Positions 38,881-49,195 of a stretch of 64,000 nucleotides of DNA are shown piece by piece. This DNA is from Macrostomum hystrix. Taxonomy: Eukaryota; Platyhelminthes; Macrostomidae. Numbering within the stretch: the first letter of the stretch is position 1; every line of letters starts with the position of its first letter. The notes beneath the pieces are model-generated. The model was not told the DNA's origin, did no database searches, and worked only from the letters and a program-made list of their open reading frames with translations. Both the position numbers and the translations under genes were made by a program. The stretch lies in the NCBI GenBank assembly GCA_950097015.1, contig CATNEN010000014.1, positions 682,001-746,000 of the forward strand, read 5' to 3'.

Positions 38881-41617
38881 ACTAGCAAGTTTTGCCCCCC
38901 TTCGGGGAGCAGAAATATTTTTAATTCGTCCAGTATATACCTTTTAGCAGCTGTAGTTTCAGCTTTTTTAAAGCTGCAATGATCCCCCAGCTGACAATGA
39001 TCACCCAGTTGCCAATAATACCCCAGTTGATGATGATCCCCTAGTTGACAATGATCCCCCAGTTGACACTGATCCCCCACTTGACAATGATCCCCCAGTT
39101 GACAATGATCCCCCCGTTTACAATGATCCCCCAGTTGACAATGATCACCCAGTTGACAATGATCCCCCAGTTGACAATGATCACCCAGTTGACAATGATC
39201 ACCCAGTTGACAATGATTTTCCAGTTGACAATGATTCCCCAGTTGACAATGATCCCCCAGTTGACAATGATCCCCCAGTTGATGATGATCCCACAGTTGA
39301 CAATGATCCCCCAGTTGACAATGATCCCCCAGTTGACAATGATCCCCCAGTTGATGATGATCCCACAGTTGACAATGATCCCCCAGTTGACAATGATCCC
39401 ACAGTTGACAATGATCCCCCAGTTGACAATGATACCCCAGTCGACAATGATTCCCCAGTTGACAATGATCCCCCAGTTGATGATGACTCCCCATTGATGA
39501 TGATCCCCAGTTGACAATGTTCTCCCACTTGACAATGACCCCCCAGTTGACAATGATCCCCCCGTTTACAATGATCCCCCAGTTGACAATGATCACCCAG
39601 TTGACAATGATCCCCCAGTCGACAATGATTCCCCAGTCAACAATGATCCCCAGTTGACAATGTTCCCCCAGTTGACAATGATTCCCCAGTTGACAATGAT
39701 CCCCCAGTTGATGATGACTCCCTATTGATGATGATCCCCAGTTGACAATGATCCCCCAGTTGATAATTATTCCCCAGTTGACAATGAACCCCCAGTTAAT
39801 GATGATCACCCAGTTGATGATGACTCCCCATTGATGATGATGCCCAGTTGACCATCATCCCCCAGTTGACAATGATCCCCCAGTCGACAATGATCCCCCA
39901 GTCGACAATGATTCCCCAGTTGATGATGATCAACCAGTTGACAATGATCCCCCAGTTGACAATGATCCCCCAGTTGATGATGATCCCACAGTTGACAATG
40001 ATCCCCCAGTTGACAATGATCCCCCAGTTGACAATGATCCCCCAGTTGATGATGATCCCACAGTTGACAATGATCCCCCAGTTGACAATGATCCCACAGT
40101 TGACAATGATCCCCCAGTTGACAATGATCACCCAGTTGACAATGATCACCCAGTTGACAATGATCCCCCAGTTGATGATGACTCCCCATTGATGATGATC
40201 CCCAGTTGACAATGTTCTCCCACTTGACAATGACCCCCCAGTTGACAATGATCCCCCCGTTTACAATGATCCCCCAGTTGACAATGATCACCCAGTTGAC
40301 AATGATCCCCCAGTCGACAATGATTCCCCAGTCAACAATGATCCCCAGTTGACAATGTTCCCCCAGTTGACAATGATTCCCCAGTTGACAATGATCCCCC
40401 AGTTGATGATGACTCCCTATTGATGATGATCCCCAGTTGACAATGATCCCCCAGTTGATAATTATTCCCCAGTTGACAATGAACCCCCAGTTAATGATGA
40501 TCACCCAGTTGATGATGACTCCCCATTGATGATGATGCCCAGTTGACCATCATCCCCCAGTTGACAATGATCCCCCAGTCGACAATGATCCCCCAGTCGA
40601 CAATGATTCCCCAGTTGATGATGATCAACCAGTTGACAATGATCCCCCAGTTGACAATGATCCCCCAGTTGATGATGATCCCACAGTTGACAATGATCCC
40701 CCAGTTGACAATGATCCCCCAGTTGACAATGATCCCCCAGTTGATGATGATCCCACAGTTGACAATGATCCCCCAGTTGACAATGATCCCACAGTTGACA
40801 ATGATCCCCCAGTTGACAATGATCACCCAGTTGACAATGATCACCCAGTTGACAATGATTTTCCAGTTGACAATGATTCCCCAGTTGACAATGATCCCCC
40901 AGTTGACAATGATCCCCCAGTTGATGATGATCCCACAGTTGACAATGATCCCCCAGTTGACAATGATCCCCCAGTTGACAATGATCCCCCAGTTGATGAT
41001 GATCCCACAGTTGACAATGATCCCACAGTTGACAATGATCCCCCAGTTGACAATGATCCCCTAGTTCACAATGATCCCCCAGATGATGATGATCCCCCAG
41101 TTGATGATGATCACCCAGTTGACAATGATCCCCCAGTTGACATTGATCCCCCAGTTTACAATGATCCCACAGTTGACAATGATTCCCCAGTTGACCATGA
41201 TCCCCCATTTGATGATGACTCCCAAATGATAATGATCCCCATTTGACAATGATCCCCAGTTGACCATGATCCCCCATTTGATGATGATTCCCCAGTTTAC
41301 AATTATCCCACAGTTGACGATTATCCCCCAGTTCTGGTTTTGCCATGATTCAAACTCTGATTTTGCCATGATTCAAACTCTGGTTTAGCCATGATTCAAA
41401 CTCTGGTTTAGCCATGATTCAAACTCTGGTTTAGCCATGATTCAAACTCTCATTTAGCCATGATTCAAACTCTGGTTTTGCCATGATTCAAACTTAAATT
41501 TAGCCATGATTCAGACTCTGGTTTAGCCATGATTCAGACTCTGGTTTAGCCTTGATTCAGACTCTGCCATGATTCAGACTCTGGTTTAGCCATGATTCAA
41601 ACGCTGGTTTTGCCATG
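38881..41617 (+). repeat. Composite satellite unit 9 (terminal, diverged 18-mer array)
   Basis: The header is 38881-38977 with several substitutions. The 18-mer array runs about 38978-41332 and is rich in CCCCCAGTTGATGATGAT and CCCACAGTTGACAATGAT variants. A 695-bp segment is tandemly duplicated (for example 39806-40500 against 40501-41195). Only ~12 units of the 23-mer follow (41333-41617) and no retroelement-like spacer is present, so this marks the right edge of the block. The 18-mer to 23-mer junction lacks the conserved linker seen in the other units. Confidence 0.85.
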
Positions 41618-41858
41618 AGAACTAATTCCCCTCCAGCAGCAGAGAACTAATTTCCCGAGCAGCAGAGAACTAATTTCCCGAGCAGCAGAGAACTAATTCC
41701 CCCAGCAGCAGAGAACTAATTCCCCCAGCAGCAGAGAACTAATTCCCCCAGCAGCAGAGAACTAATTCCCCCAGCAGCAGAGAACTAATTCCCCCAGCAG
41801 CAGAGAACTAATTCCCCCAGCAGCAGAGAACTAATTCCCCCAGCAGCAGAGAACTAAT
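41617..41858 (+). repeat. 23-bp minisatellite (AGCAGCAGAGAACTAATTCC type)
   Basis: About ten head-to-tail units of 23 bp, core GCAGCAGAGAACTAATTCC followed by a C run. The first units are degenerate (TTTCCCGAG instead of CCCCCAG). It abuts the last 23-mer of the satellite block but is unrelated to it in sequence. Confidence 0.9.
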
Positions 41859-42829
41859 GTTCTCCAAACAGAAGAGAACCTCCATAATACCAGAATGGAG
41901 GCTACTTGCAGGCTACCAAACTCGCAGCAAGAAATGTTTGCCCTTTTTCTTTGACAGGAAACCATTGCCCCCAAATAGCATAGAAACGATGTGTCCATCA
42001 TTTTACTCAGCCCAGAAGGCAACAAATATCTCCTGTTACATCTCCTGTTACATGTGGCACGGTAGATACATTTAGAAAACTGTTAAACACATTTAGAAAA
42101 TCGTTGAGCACTTTAGAAAACGGTTTCGATCAGTGTTCGTCGAATAAAGTTTTATAATTATTATTATTAAATGAGCTATTTTTTTGATCGAATAACGCTT
42201 AAAACAATGCTAAAAAAATTTGAAATAATTTACGCTCTTAGCTGCGCTCAATATTTTTTTCTTGCAGTTCTCAATTGTGATATCGCCTGCAGCTATGCAC
42301 AAAAATATTTCCTTAGTTTTATTATCGAATTCCCGATACTCGAAAAAACTTATACTATTTTCTGAAAGGGAGTACAGGAATAATAAAGCTAACAAATATC
42401 TGCTTCGACAGTAGCTAACCAAAATCGCTTACTATTTATACTCGAACCAAAAATGCCCAAAAAGTACTAATAAATAGGAACTTACGTTTTTAACTGCTGA
42501 TGTTTAGAAGATTAGAAGAAAAAGAAGCAGTAACAAAACCGATGCTGAAATTCTACCTGCATTCTACAAAAGCATTAAAGTACTTTACTTCGGAGCTAGA
42601 TGAAAAGAAAGCGGCACAATGATCGAAGTCGAGACAAGGTTTGACAATAGAAAGGCTGCAGTTTTATGGATAGAAAGGAGGAGGAGAGGTCTCGCTAGCA
42701 TTGAGCATCATAAAAGCCCAATCATGAAATCTGCTATGTACGTTTTGCGTATTCAAATCAAATCACTCGATCAGCCAAGAGACAAATTTATAAACGTACG
42801 TAGGGGTCGAAAAGCAGTGACGCAATCCT
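41859..42829. other. Intergenic DNA without a recognisable gene
   Basis: Open frames here are short (at most 72 codons) and I recognise none of them. A repeated ACATTTAGAAAA motif occurs at about 42,070-42,120. CGAATAAAGT (AATAAA at 42,143-42,148) followed by an ATT-rich run to about 42,170 looks like the polyadenylated end of a transcript or retrotransposed copy, but no matching coding sequence is visible upstream. The rest is AT-rich. Confidence 0.5.
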
Positions 42830-42889
42830 ATTCAATTGAGAGTATCGGGCCCTGTTCAGTGCTATACCAATGCACGCGCGGGCGAGAAA

Positions 42890-43157
42890 AAGCACCGATG
42901 CAATCTAATAAAACTGACAGTGTCCGGCCCTATTCTAATTTAACCTTGTTTGGCCTCCTATTGAAAGCAATAGGAAAACTCGTTTTTCGAATATTTAATA
43001 CCCTTGAAATTGAGACAGAATGATGAAATTTGATCAGTCTAATCCTTGGATGAATTGGCACTTTTTGGTGAAAACAGGAAAAAAAATGGTCTAGCCATTC
43101 ATTCGCTAGAGCGTTTCAGATGGACAGACAGATCTTAGACATTTAGTATAGTAGGAT
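42890..43157 (+). mobile_element. Diverged solo copy of the satellite-spacer element
   Basis: The sequence aligns in order with the right half of the satellite spacers: a GATGCAAT...CTAAT stretch, TTTTTCGAATATTTAAT (about 42,978-42,996), GGCACTTTTTGGTGAA, a degenerate AGCCATTC, a GACAGACAG tract, then ATTTAGTATAGTAGGA at the end (about 43,141-43,156). The microsatellite is GACA-type rather than AAGC-type. It carries no 18-mer or 23-mer array, so the element exists without the satellites. Confidence 0.55.
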
Positions 43158-43164
43158 GGTAATG

Positions 43165-43348
43165 GTAATTATCAGTGGCGTAGCTAGGGGGATACGGGGA
43201 CATATCCCCCCAAGCGGCAGAAAAATTGTGGGAGGGTTGAAAGGGGGGAGTATTTCCATTAAAATACAATGAATTTTTTTAATTGTTCGTTTAACTTTTG
43301 TCATTTATCCCCCCATCGAAAATTCCTAGCTACGCCACTGGTAATTAT
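43165..43348. mobile_element. Non-autonomous hAT-type MITE with 8-bp target duplication
   Basis: The element proper is 43173-43340 (168 bp). Its ends are perfect 16-bp terminal inverted repeats, CAGTGGCGTAGCTAGG and its complement. They are flanked by an 8-bp direct repeat GTAATTAT at 43165-43172 and 43341-43348. An 8-bp duplication plus CAGTGGCG-type ends are typical of hAT-superfamily non-autonomous elements. The interior has C-run/G-run arms that extend the palindrome and no coding capacity. The undamaged ends and target duplication suggest a fairly young insertion. Confidence 0.85.
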
Positions 43349-43362
43349 ATTTCGTATTATCG

Positions 43363-43425
43363 TACCAAGGACCACAAGAAGATTGAAGAATTCTAGAAGA
43401 ACTATTTTTCTAGTGGTCCTTGGTA
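43363..43425. repeat. Short stem-loop with 13-bp perfect arms
   Basis: TACCAAGGACCAC (43363-43375) is the exact complement of GTGGTCCTTGGTA (43413-43425), separated by 37 bases. It lies 15 bp after the hAT MITE. It may be a tiny inverted-repeat element; the stem is too short to argue for a microRNA precursor. Confidence 0.5.
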
Positions 43426-44250
43426 GCACCTTGCTTGTTTCTTATCAGTAGTTTATTATAATTAGCTTTTTGTCAATAATCGAATTTTATTCTATATTTT
43501 TATAAAAACATATATTAGAAATACAATTCTGTCTATTCACTTAGAACTGATAGTACAAATTTTGTGATAATACCATATCTTTGTAACAACTGAATTATAT
43601 TTGATATTATCTCATGTGATTCCTGGTTCTTATCAATTCACTACTATTTACTAACATATTACAATTAAATTATTGTGTCTCATTTTTATAAAGACTCAAC
43701 TTTATTTCTTTTTTTGTTATTTGCTTTAGGCCTATTAAAAAGTAATATTTAAATAATTTGGCAGCAAAATTGTACTTTAAAATAAAAATTTCATTGAGTT
43801 TAGAATTTTCTGTTTCTAATTAGAAGAGCTCTACATTTTCTATTGATTGTGTAGCAGCACAGCACAAATGAGTGTAGTTAGCTCTCTAGCCCTTGATTAA
43901 AACTGCAAGTGGGGTAAAAATTGGGCAATGTCGCGAATTTGATTACGCCTAAGATATTCAGTGCCATATTCAAGCAGGGGATGGGAGGGATGAATCCCAC
44001 ATAGGCAGTTGTCATTTTTTCCTTTAAATTTCTAAAGAATGAATAAACAATGTGTCAAAAGTCGGGGTATAAGGCCAAAACAAAATTTTAACAAAAAATA
44101 TTATACTCTCAGTGAAATTAAATCCTAATTATGTGCCTGGAGACTTTGCATGGGTAGCTAAAAGTTTGGTCTCACTCAGGTGTGTGGTATAACATGTTTC
44201 TGAGTGTATACCAGTTTTATTACCTAAGTACATAATAATTTTGGAAGTGT
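43426..44250. other. AT-rich intergenic DNA, nothing recognised
   Basis: No open frame of note, no tandem repeat and no RNA gene is visible in these ~800 bases. Confidence 0.5.
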
Positions 44251-44941
44251 TTATTCCCACGGTCCCATGCTGATAATTTTCTACTTATCCACATGGCAGC
44301 TTGTATGAATAGGTCTACAACTCTTTATATATGCCGTGCCATTAATTTCAATTTTATTCACACGGATCTGTGCAGATAATTCTCGGCCTATCCACACTAC
44401 AGCTTGTTTTGCCAATAACTTTAAGATCTTAAAGCACATATTTTACAGGAACTGTGTAGCAATTTTCATGTACTATATACAACTGGCCATACATGTTTTC
44501 CAGAACCTGCAGTACCTGTAGTAGGGCCTCTTTTACTTACGAGCAATGCACACATTAAATTTCAAATAATATGTAATGTTGCTAACAATCGCATGAAGAA
44601 TTGTGCTGACATTTGTATTGCACACACACTTAAAATATGATATGATGTACATGCGCAAATGATACTACTGACTTGTTACCATACAAAAATAAGGTTTCAG
44701 AAACTTGACAAAAGCATGTTAACTAGTTCCGCGCTTTCCTCTGCGAATCTTTACAATTGTGTGTCCTTCAGACTTAGGAGTTAAATTCTTGAGAGTTGAA
44801 ACAGTGTCCCAATGCTTTTGCTGGAAAATTTTCTTAGTTATAGACCTATTCATACAAGCTGCTGTGTGGATAAGCAGAAAATTATTGGCATGGATCCGTG
44901 TGGATAAAATTGAAATTATCTCCACGGGACCGTGGGAATAA
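44251..44941. mobile_element. Inverted-repeat element upstream of GGPS1
   Basis: The ends are perfect 16-bp inverted repeats: TTATTCCCACGGTCCC at 44251-44266 and its complement at 44926-44941. The similarity continues inward: 44267-44320 (TATCCACATGGCAGCTTGTA and on) is an imperfect reverse complement of 44837-44895. A second, related block at about 44,337-44,410 (TTTCAATTTTATTCACACGG) also pairs with 44,880-44,925, so the left arm is partly duplicated. No target duplication is obvious and there is no coding capacity. It is probably a fold-back or MITE-like element; it ends ~115 bp before the GGPS1 start codon. Confidence 0.55.
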
Positions 44942-45055
44942 GCTTTTAATAAGCTTTTATTACTGTGGGCAAGTAATAATTTTTTCAAGTCTCTAAAAAT
45001 TTGTTTAAGTGAATGTAAACTAAATTGTTAAAATATTTCAGTGCTTTAATGATCA

Positions 45056-46627
45056 ATGGCCAATAGCCTTGAGTACCACATGAATAAGGCCCTCAATGGA
45101 CCATACAACTACATTTGCCAAGCTGGTGGCAAGCAAATTCGTGGCAAGCTCTTTAAGGTGCAAGGTTTAAACCAGATTTATTTAATCAAACTAATGATGT
45201 GAGTTTACCTCTGAAATTGGATTAACATCTTTCCATCTTGCAGGCATTCAATCACTGGTTAAATGTGAGCGAAGAAGTCATGTCTGTAATTTCTGAAATT
45301 GCAGAAATGCTGCACAATTCGTCACTTATGTAAGCCTGCCGAGCTCTAGCTTTGTGAGCTCTGTTCTAGCATAGTGTGATTGAGAGTTGGGCACACAATC
45401 AGGTTTCGCCATTAGTGTGTTTCTAACCAACTACTTACCTCTTTCTTTCCCTTTCCCATTTCCAGCATCGATGACATCGAAGACAGCTCGGAGCTGCGCC
45501 GCGGAGTGCCAGTGACTCACCACGTGTTCGGCCTGCCCCTCTCCCTCAACAGCGCGTGCTTCATGTACTTTAAGGCCTTGGAGTCTGCGCTCCGCCTGCC
45601 AGACAGCCGAGTGCCACGTGTTTTCACTGACCAAATGCTGGTGCTGCACCGCGGCCAAGGCCTGGACCTGTACTGGCGGGACACGTACACCTGCCCCACC
45701 CTGGAGCAGTACCAGGAGATGGTGCGCATGAAAACTGGCGGCCTGTTCGGCCTTGGCGTCCGGCTCATGTGCCTGTTCTCTGGCGACTCTGGCGCTGCTA
45801 GGGAAACTGAACTGCTCCGCATTGCCGACCTGCTGGGGATCTTCTTCCAGGTGAGGGCTGGGGATCTTCTTCCAGGTAAGGGTTAGGGATCTTCTTCCAG
45901 GTGAGGGCTGGGGATCTTCTTCCAGGTGAGGGTTAGGGATCTTCTTCCAGGTGAGGGCTGGGGATCTTCTTCCAGGTGAGGGCTGGGGATCTTCTTCCAG
46001 GTGAGGGTTAGGGATCTTCTTCCAGGTGAGGGTTAGGGATCTTCTTCCAGGTGAGGGTTAGGGATCTTCTTCCAGGTGAGGGCTGGGGATCTTCTTTCTG
46101 GTGAGGGCTGGGGATCTTCTTCCAGGTGAGGGCTGGGGATCTTCTTCCAGGTGAGGGCTGGGGATCTTAATTGAGGTGAGTTTTAGGGATTTTTCTCCAG
46201 GTGAGGGCGGCAGCAGTTATTTTAGGGGATCAGGTCCAAATGTCGATTTTAGTTAAAGTTTTATAAACTGTTCCACTGCAAGGTGCGTGACGACTACGCC
46301 AACCTGATGTCGGAGGAGTACCATGACAACAAGTCCTTCTGCGAGGACCTGACGGAGGGCAAATACAGCTACCCCATCGTGTGGGCCATCCAGAACTGCC
46401 CGGACGATGACCAGATCGCCTCGGTGTTGCGTCAGCGAACTCGCGACGTCGAAGTGAAGAAATTCTGCGTCAGGCATTTGCGAAGCCTTGGCGCCCTGGA
46501 CCACACCGTGCATTTCCTGCGCCAGCTCGAGGCCCAGCTGATACTGCTGCTGGACACACTCAGTCCGGACAATGCTCTGCTCAGGCAACTAATCACTGAG
46601 CTGGCTAAGCTCTACTCAGGCGCCTGA
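45056..46627 (+). CDS. GGPS1: Geranylgeranyl diphosphate synthase (GGPS1 type)
   Basis: Condenses isopentenyl diphosphate with allylic diphosphates to make C20 geranylgeranyl diphosphate, used for protein prenylation. My exon model is 45056-45157, 45244-45329, 45466-45850, 46283-46627 (stop 46625-46627), all with GT-AG junctions, 305 aa (human enzyme 300). Visible hallmarks are GGKQIR near residue 24, AFNHWL at the exon 2 start, the first Asp-rich motif DDIED (65-69) with ELRRG after it, GQGLDLYWRD, KTGGLFGL, and the second Asp motif in VRDDYAN (192-198), as in animal GGPS1. FCEDLTEGK and ILRQRT-like blocks follow. The start is set by an in-frame TGA two codons upstream; TTTCAG at 45036-45041 suggests a spliced 5' leader. 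Intron 3 is a 25-bp tandem array of the splice junction itself. Confidence 0.95.
45835..46209 (+). repeat. 25-bp splice-junction array in GGPS1 intron 3
   Basis: Fifteen head-to-tail units with core GGGATCTTCTTCCAG then GTGAGGGCT. Unit 1 spans the real exon 3/intron 3 junction (exon ends at 45850), so its first 16 bases encode the exon end. Fourteen more copies fill most of the 432-bp intron. Thirteen of the fifteen keep both the CAG and a GTGAGG or GTAAGG donor; units 11 and 14 are degenerate at the acceptor side. About 75 bases at the 3' end of the intron are not repetitive. Confidence 0.95.
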
Positions 46628-46654
46628 CTAGCCCCACCGCGATTCCGATCCTTG

Positions 46655-48600
46655 GGGTTTATTAGTCAGGGAATCTGAGGAATTCAAGGATGAAGTATGG
46701 ATCAATTAGGGGATCGTTGGGATTTGATAGTTAGGGGATCAGAGGAATTATTGGATGAAGTATGGATCAATTAGGGGATCGTTGGGATTTGATTGTTAGG
46801 GGATCAGAGGAATTATTGGATGAAGTATCGATCAATTAGGGGATCGTTGGGATTTGATTGTTAGGGGATCAGAGGAATTATAGGATGAAGTATAGATCAA
46901 TTAGGGGATCGTTGGGATTTGATTGTTAGGGGATCAGAGGAATTATAGGATGAAGTATCGATCAATTAGGGGATCGTTGGGATTTGATTGTTAGGGGATC
47001 AGAGGAATTATAAGATGAAGTATAGATCAATTAGGGGATCGTTGGGATTTGATTGTTAGGGGATCAGAGGAATTATAGGATGAAGTATAGATCAATTAGA
47101 GGATCGTTGGGATTTGATTGTTAGGGGATCAGAGGAATTATAGGATGAAGTATAGATCAATTAGGGGATCGTTGGGATTTGATTGTTAGGGGATCAGAGG
47201 AATTATAAGATGAAGTATAGATCAATTAGAGGATCGTTGGGATTTGATTGTTAGGGGATCAGAGGAATTATAGGATGAAGTATAGATCAATTAGGGGATC
47301 GTTGGGATTTGATTGTTAGGGGATCAGAGGAATTATTGGATGAAGTATCGATCAATTAGGGGATCGTTGGGATTTGATTGTTAGGGGATCAGAGGAATTA
47401 TAGGATGAAGTATAGATCAATTAGGGGATCGTTGGGATTTGATTGTTAGGGGATCAGAGGAATTATTGGATGAAGTATCGATCAATTAGGGGATCGTTGG
47501 GATTTGATTGTTAGGGGATCAGAGGAATTATTGGATGAAGTATCGATCATTTAGGGGATCGTTGGGATTTGATTGTTAGGGGATCAGAGGAATTATAGGA
47601 TGAAGTATAGATCAATTAGGGGATCGTTGGGATTTGATTGTTAGGGGATCAGAGGAATTATTGGATGAAGTATCGATCATTTAGGGGATCGTTGGGATTT
47701 GATTGTTAGGGGATCAGAGGAATTATAGGATGAAGTATAGATCAATTAGGGGATCGTTGGGATTTGATTGTTAGGGGATCAGAGGAATTATTGGATGAAG
47801 TATCGATCATTTAGGGGATCGTTGGGATTTGATTGTTAGGGGATCAGAGGAATTATAGGATGAAGTATAGATCAATTAGGGGATCGTTGGGATTTGATTG
47901 TTAGGGGATCAGAGGAATTATTGGATGAAGTATCGATCAATTAGGGGATCGTTGGGATTTGATTGTTAGGGGATCAGAGGAATTATAGGATGAAGTATAG
48001 ATCAATTAGGGGATCGTTGGGATTTGATTGTTAGGGGATCAGAGGAATTATTGGATGAAGTATCGATCATTTAGGGGATCGTTGGGATTTGATTGTTAGG
48101 GGATCAGAGGAATTATAGGATGAAGTATAGATCAATTAGGGGATCGTTGGGATTTGATTGTTAGGGGATCAGAGGAATTATTGGATGAAGTATCGATCAA
48201 TTAGGGGATCGTTGGGATTAATTACGAGTTAGGGAATTCGAGTATTAAGTGTCGAATTATTTAGGGGATCGTTGGGATTTGATTGTTAGGGGATCAGAGG
48301 AATTATTGGATGAAGTATCGATCAATTAGGGGATCGTTGGGATTTGATTGTTAGGGGATCAGAGGAATTATTGGATGAAGTATCGATCATTTAGGGGATC
48401 GTTGGGATTTGATTGTTAGGGGATCAGAGGAATTATTGGATGAAGTATCGATCAATTAGGGGATCGTTGGGATTAATTACGAGTTAGGGAATTCGAGTAT
48501 TAAGTGTCGAATTATTTAGGGATCGTTGGGATTTAATTGTTAGGGGATCAGACGATTAAGAATCGATTAATTTAGGGATCGGTCGGATTTATTTGTCATG
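46655..48600 (+). repeat. 65-bp minisatellite in the GGPS1 3' region
   Basis: About 28 units of 65 bp, core TTAGGGGATCAGAGGAATTA, with an internal half-repeat (TTAGGGGATC occurs twice per unit). The array starts ~30 bp after the GGPS1 stop codon and ends just before the first good poly(A) signal at 48614, so it probably lies in the 3' UTR. Two unit types, ATAGGATGAAGTATAG and ATTGGATGAAGTATCG, alternate regularly from about 47,510 to 48,225, giving a 130-bp higher-order repeat. Degenerate units with TAATTACGAG occur near 48,220 and 48,470. Confidence 0.93.
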
Positions 48601-48613
48601 GGATCTCTGGGCT

Positions 48614-48619
48614 AATAAA
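48614..48619 (+). terminator. Candidate GGPS1 poly(A) signal
   Basis: AATAAA in GCTAATAAAGTCTCC. I saw no AATAAA between the stop codon and this point, and the next candidate (AATAAA in AAGCAAATAAATG) is at about 48,900. Use of either places the 65-bp array in the 3' UTR. Confidence 0.5.
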
Positions 48620-49195
48620 GTCTCCTTTTGCGCCTCTAACAAAGTCAGCCAGCGCACATTGCTATCGATAGTCTACTGCTTCTTCCTTTAGTCATATATT
48701 CAGATCTTAATTATGTTGACCTGTTTTTTATAGATAAAGTTTTCTGCATCCTTTTCCTTGTTGGCAGTTATACTCCAGCTCCTGTTTGTATTGCGTTCGC
48801 TCGCTACTGCTATTCTCATTGTTCTCTACCGGCTTGTCTTCAACTCGGTCATTGCCGAGTTATCATTGACTGTTATCATTGACTGTTTTGCAGCCAAGCA
48901 AATAAATGTTTATAAATGGATGTGTACTTCAAGCTTGCATGCGACTGGAACAATAAGCTTATTTTAGAAGTCACTGTGGCAAAATATATATTCCAGTTTA
49001 TGCAGCTCCCGCATGTTGTATGCGGCCTATTTTCGTGTCCTTAACTTTCACACACATTTTAGTCCACAGGATTTGCCCAGAAAGATAATGCGCTTCCCGG
49101 AGCTCTCAGACTCTCATCTACATCGCTTCCAGCTGTTGACATGGCCGCTCACTGACGACACTGAGTGAGCAGCCTGGTGCAACAGTGACACCCCA
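48620..49195. other. Spacer between GGPS1 and ABCC10, likely ABCC10 promoter and 5' leader
   Basis: No tandem repeats here. Pyrimidine-rich TTTTAG and CCACAG at about 49,055-49,070 are possible 3' splice sites for a leader exon or a spliced leader. An upstream ATG at 49088 opens a 26-codon frame ending at 49168, so if transcribed through here the ABCC10 leader would carry one short upstream ORF. No TATA-like element stands out. Confidence 0.4.

Noticed and set aside
678-41617. CRISPR array
   Set aside because: Units are directly adjacent with no unique spacers, there are no cas genes, and spliced genes show this is eukaryotic DNA.
42619-43023. 134-codon plus-strand open frame
   Set aside because: It overlaps the diverged spacer-element copy, has no recognisable domain and does not share the GC-rich codon use of the real genes.
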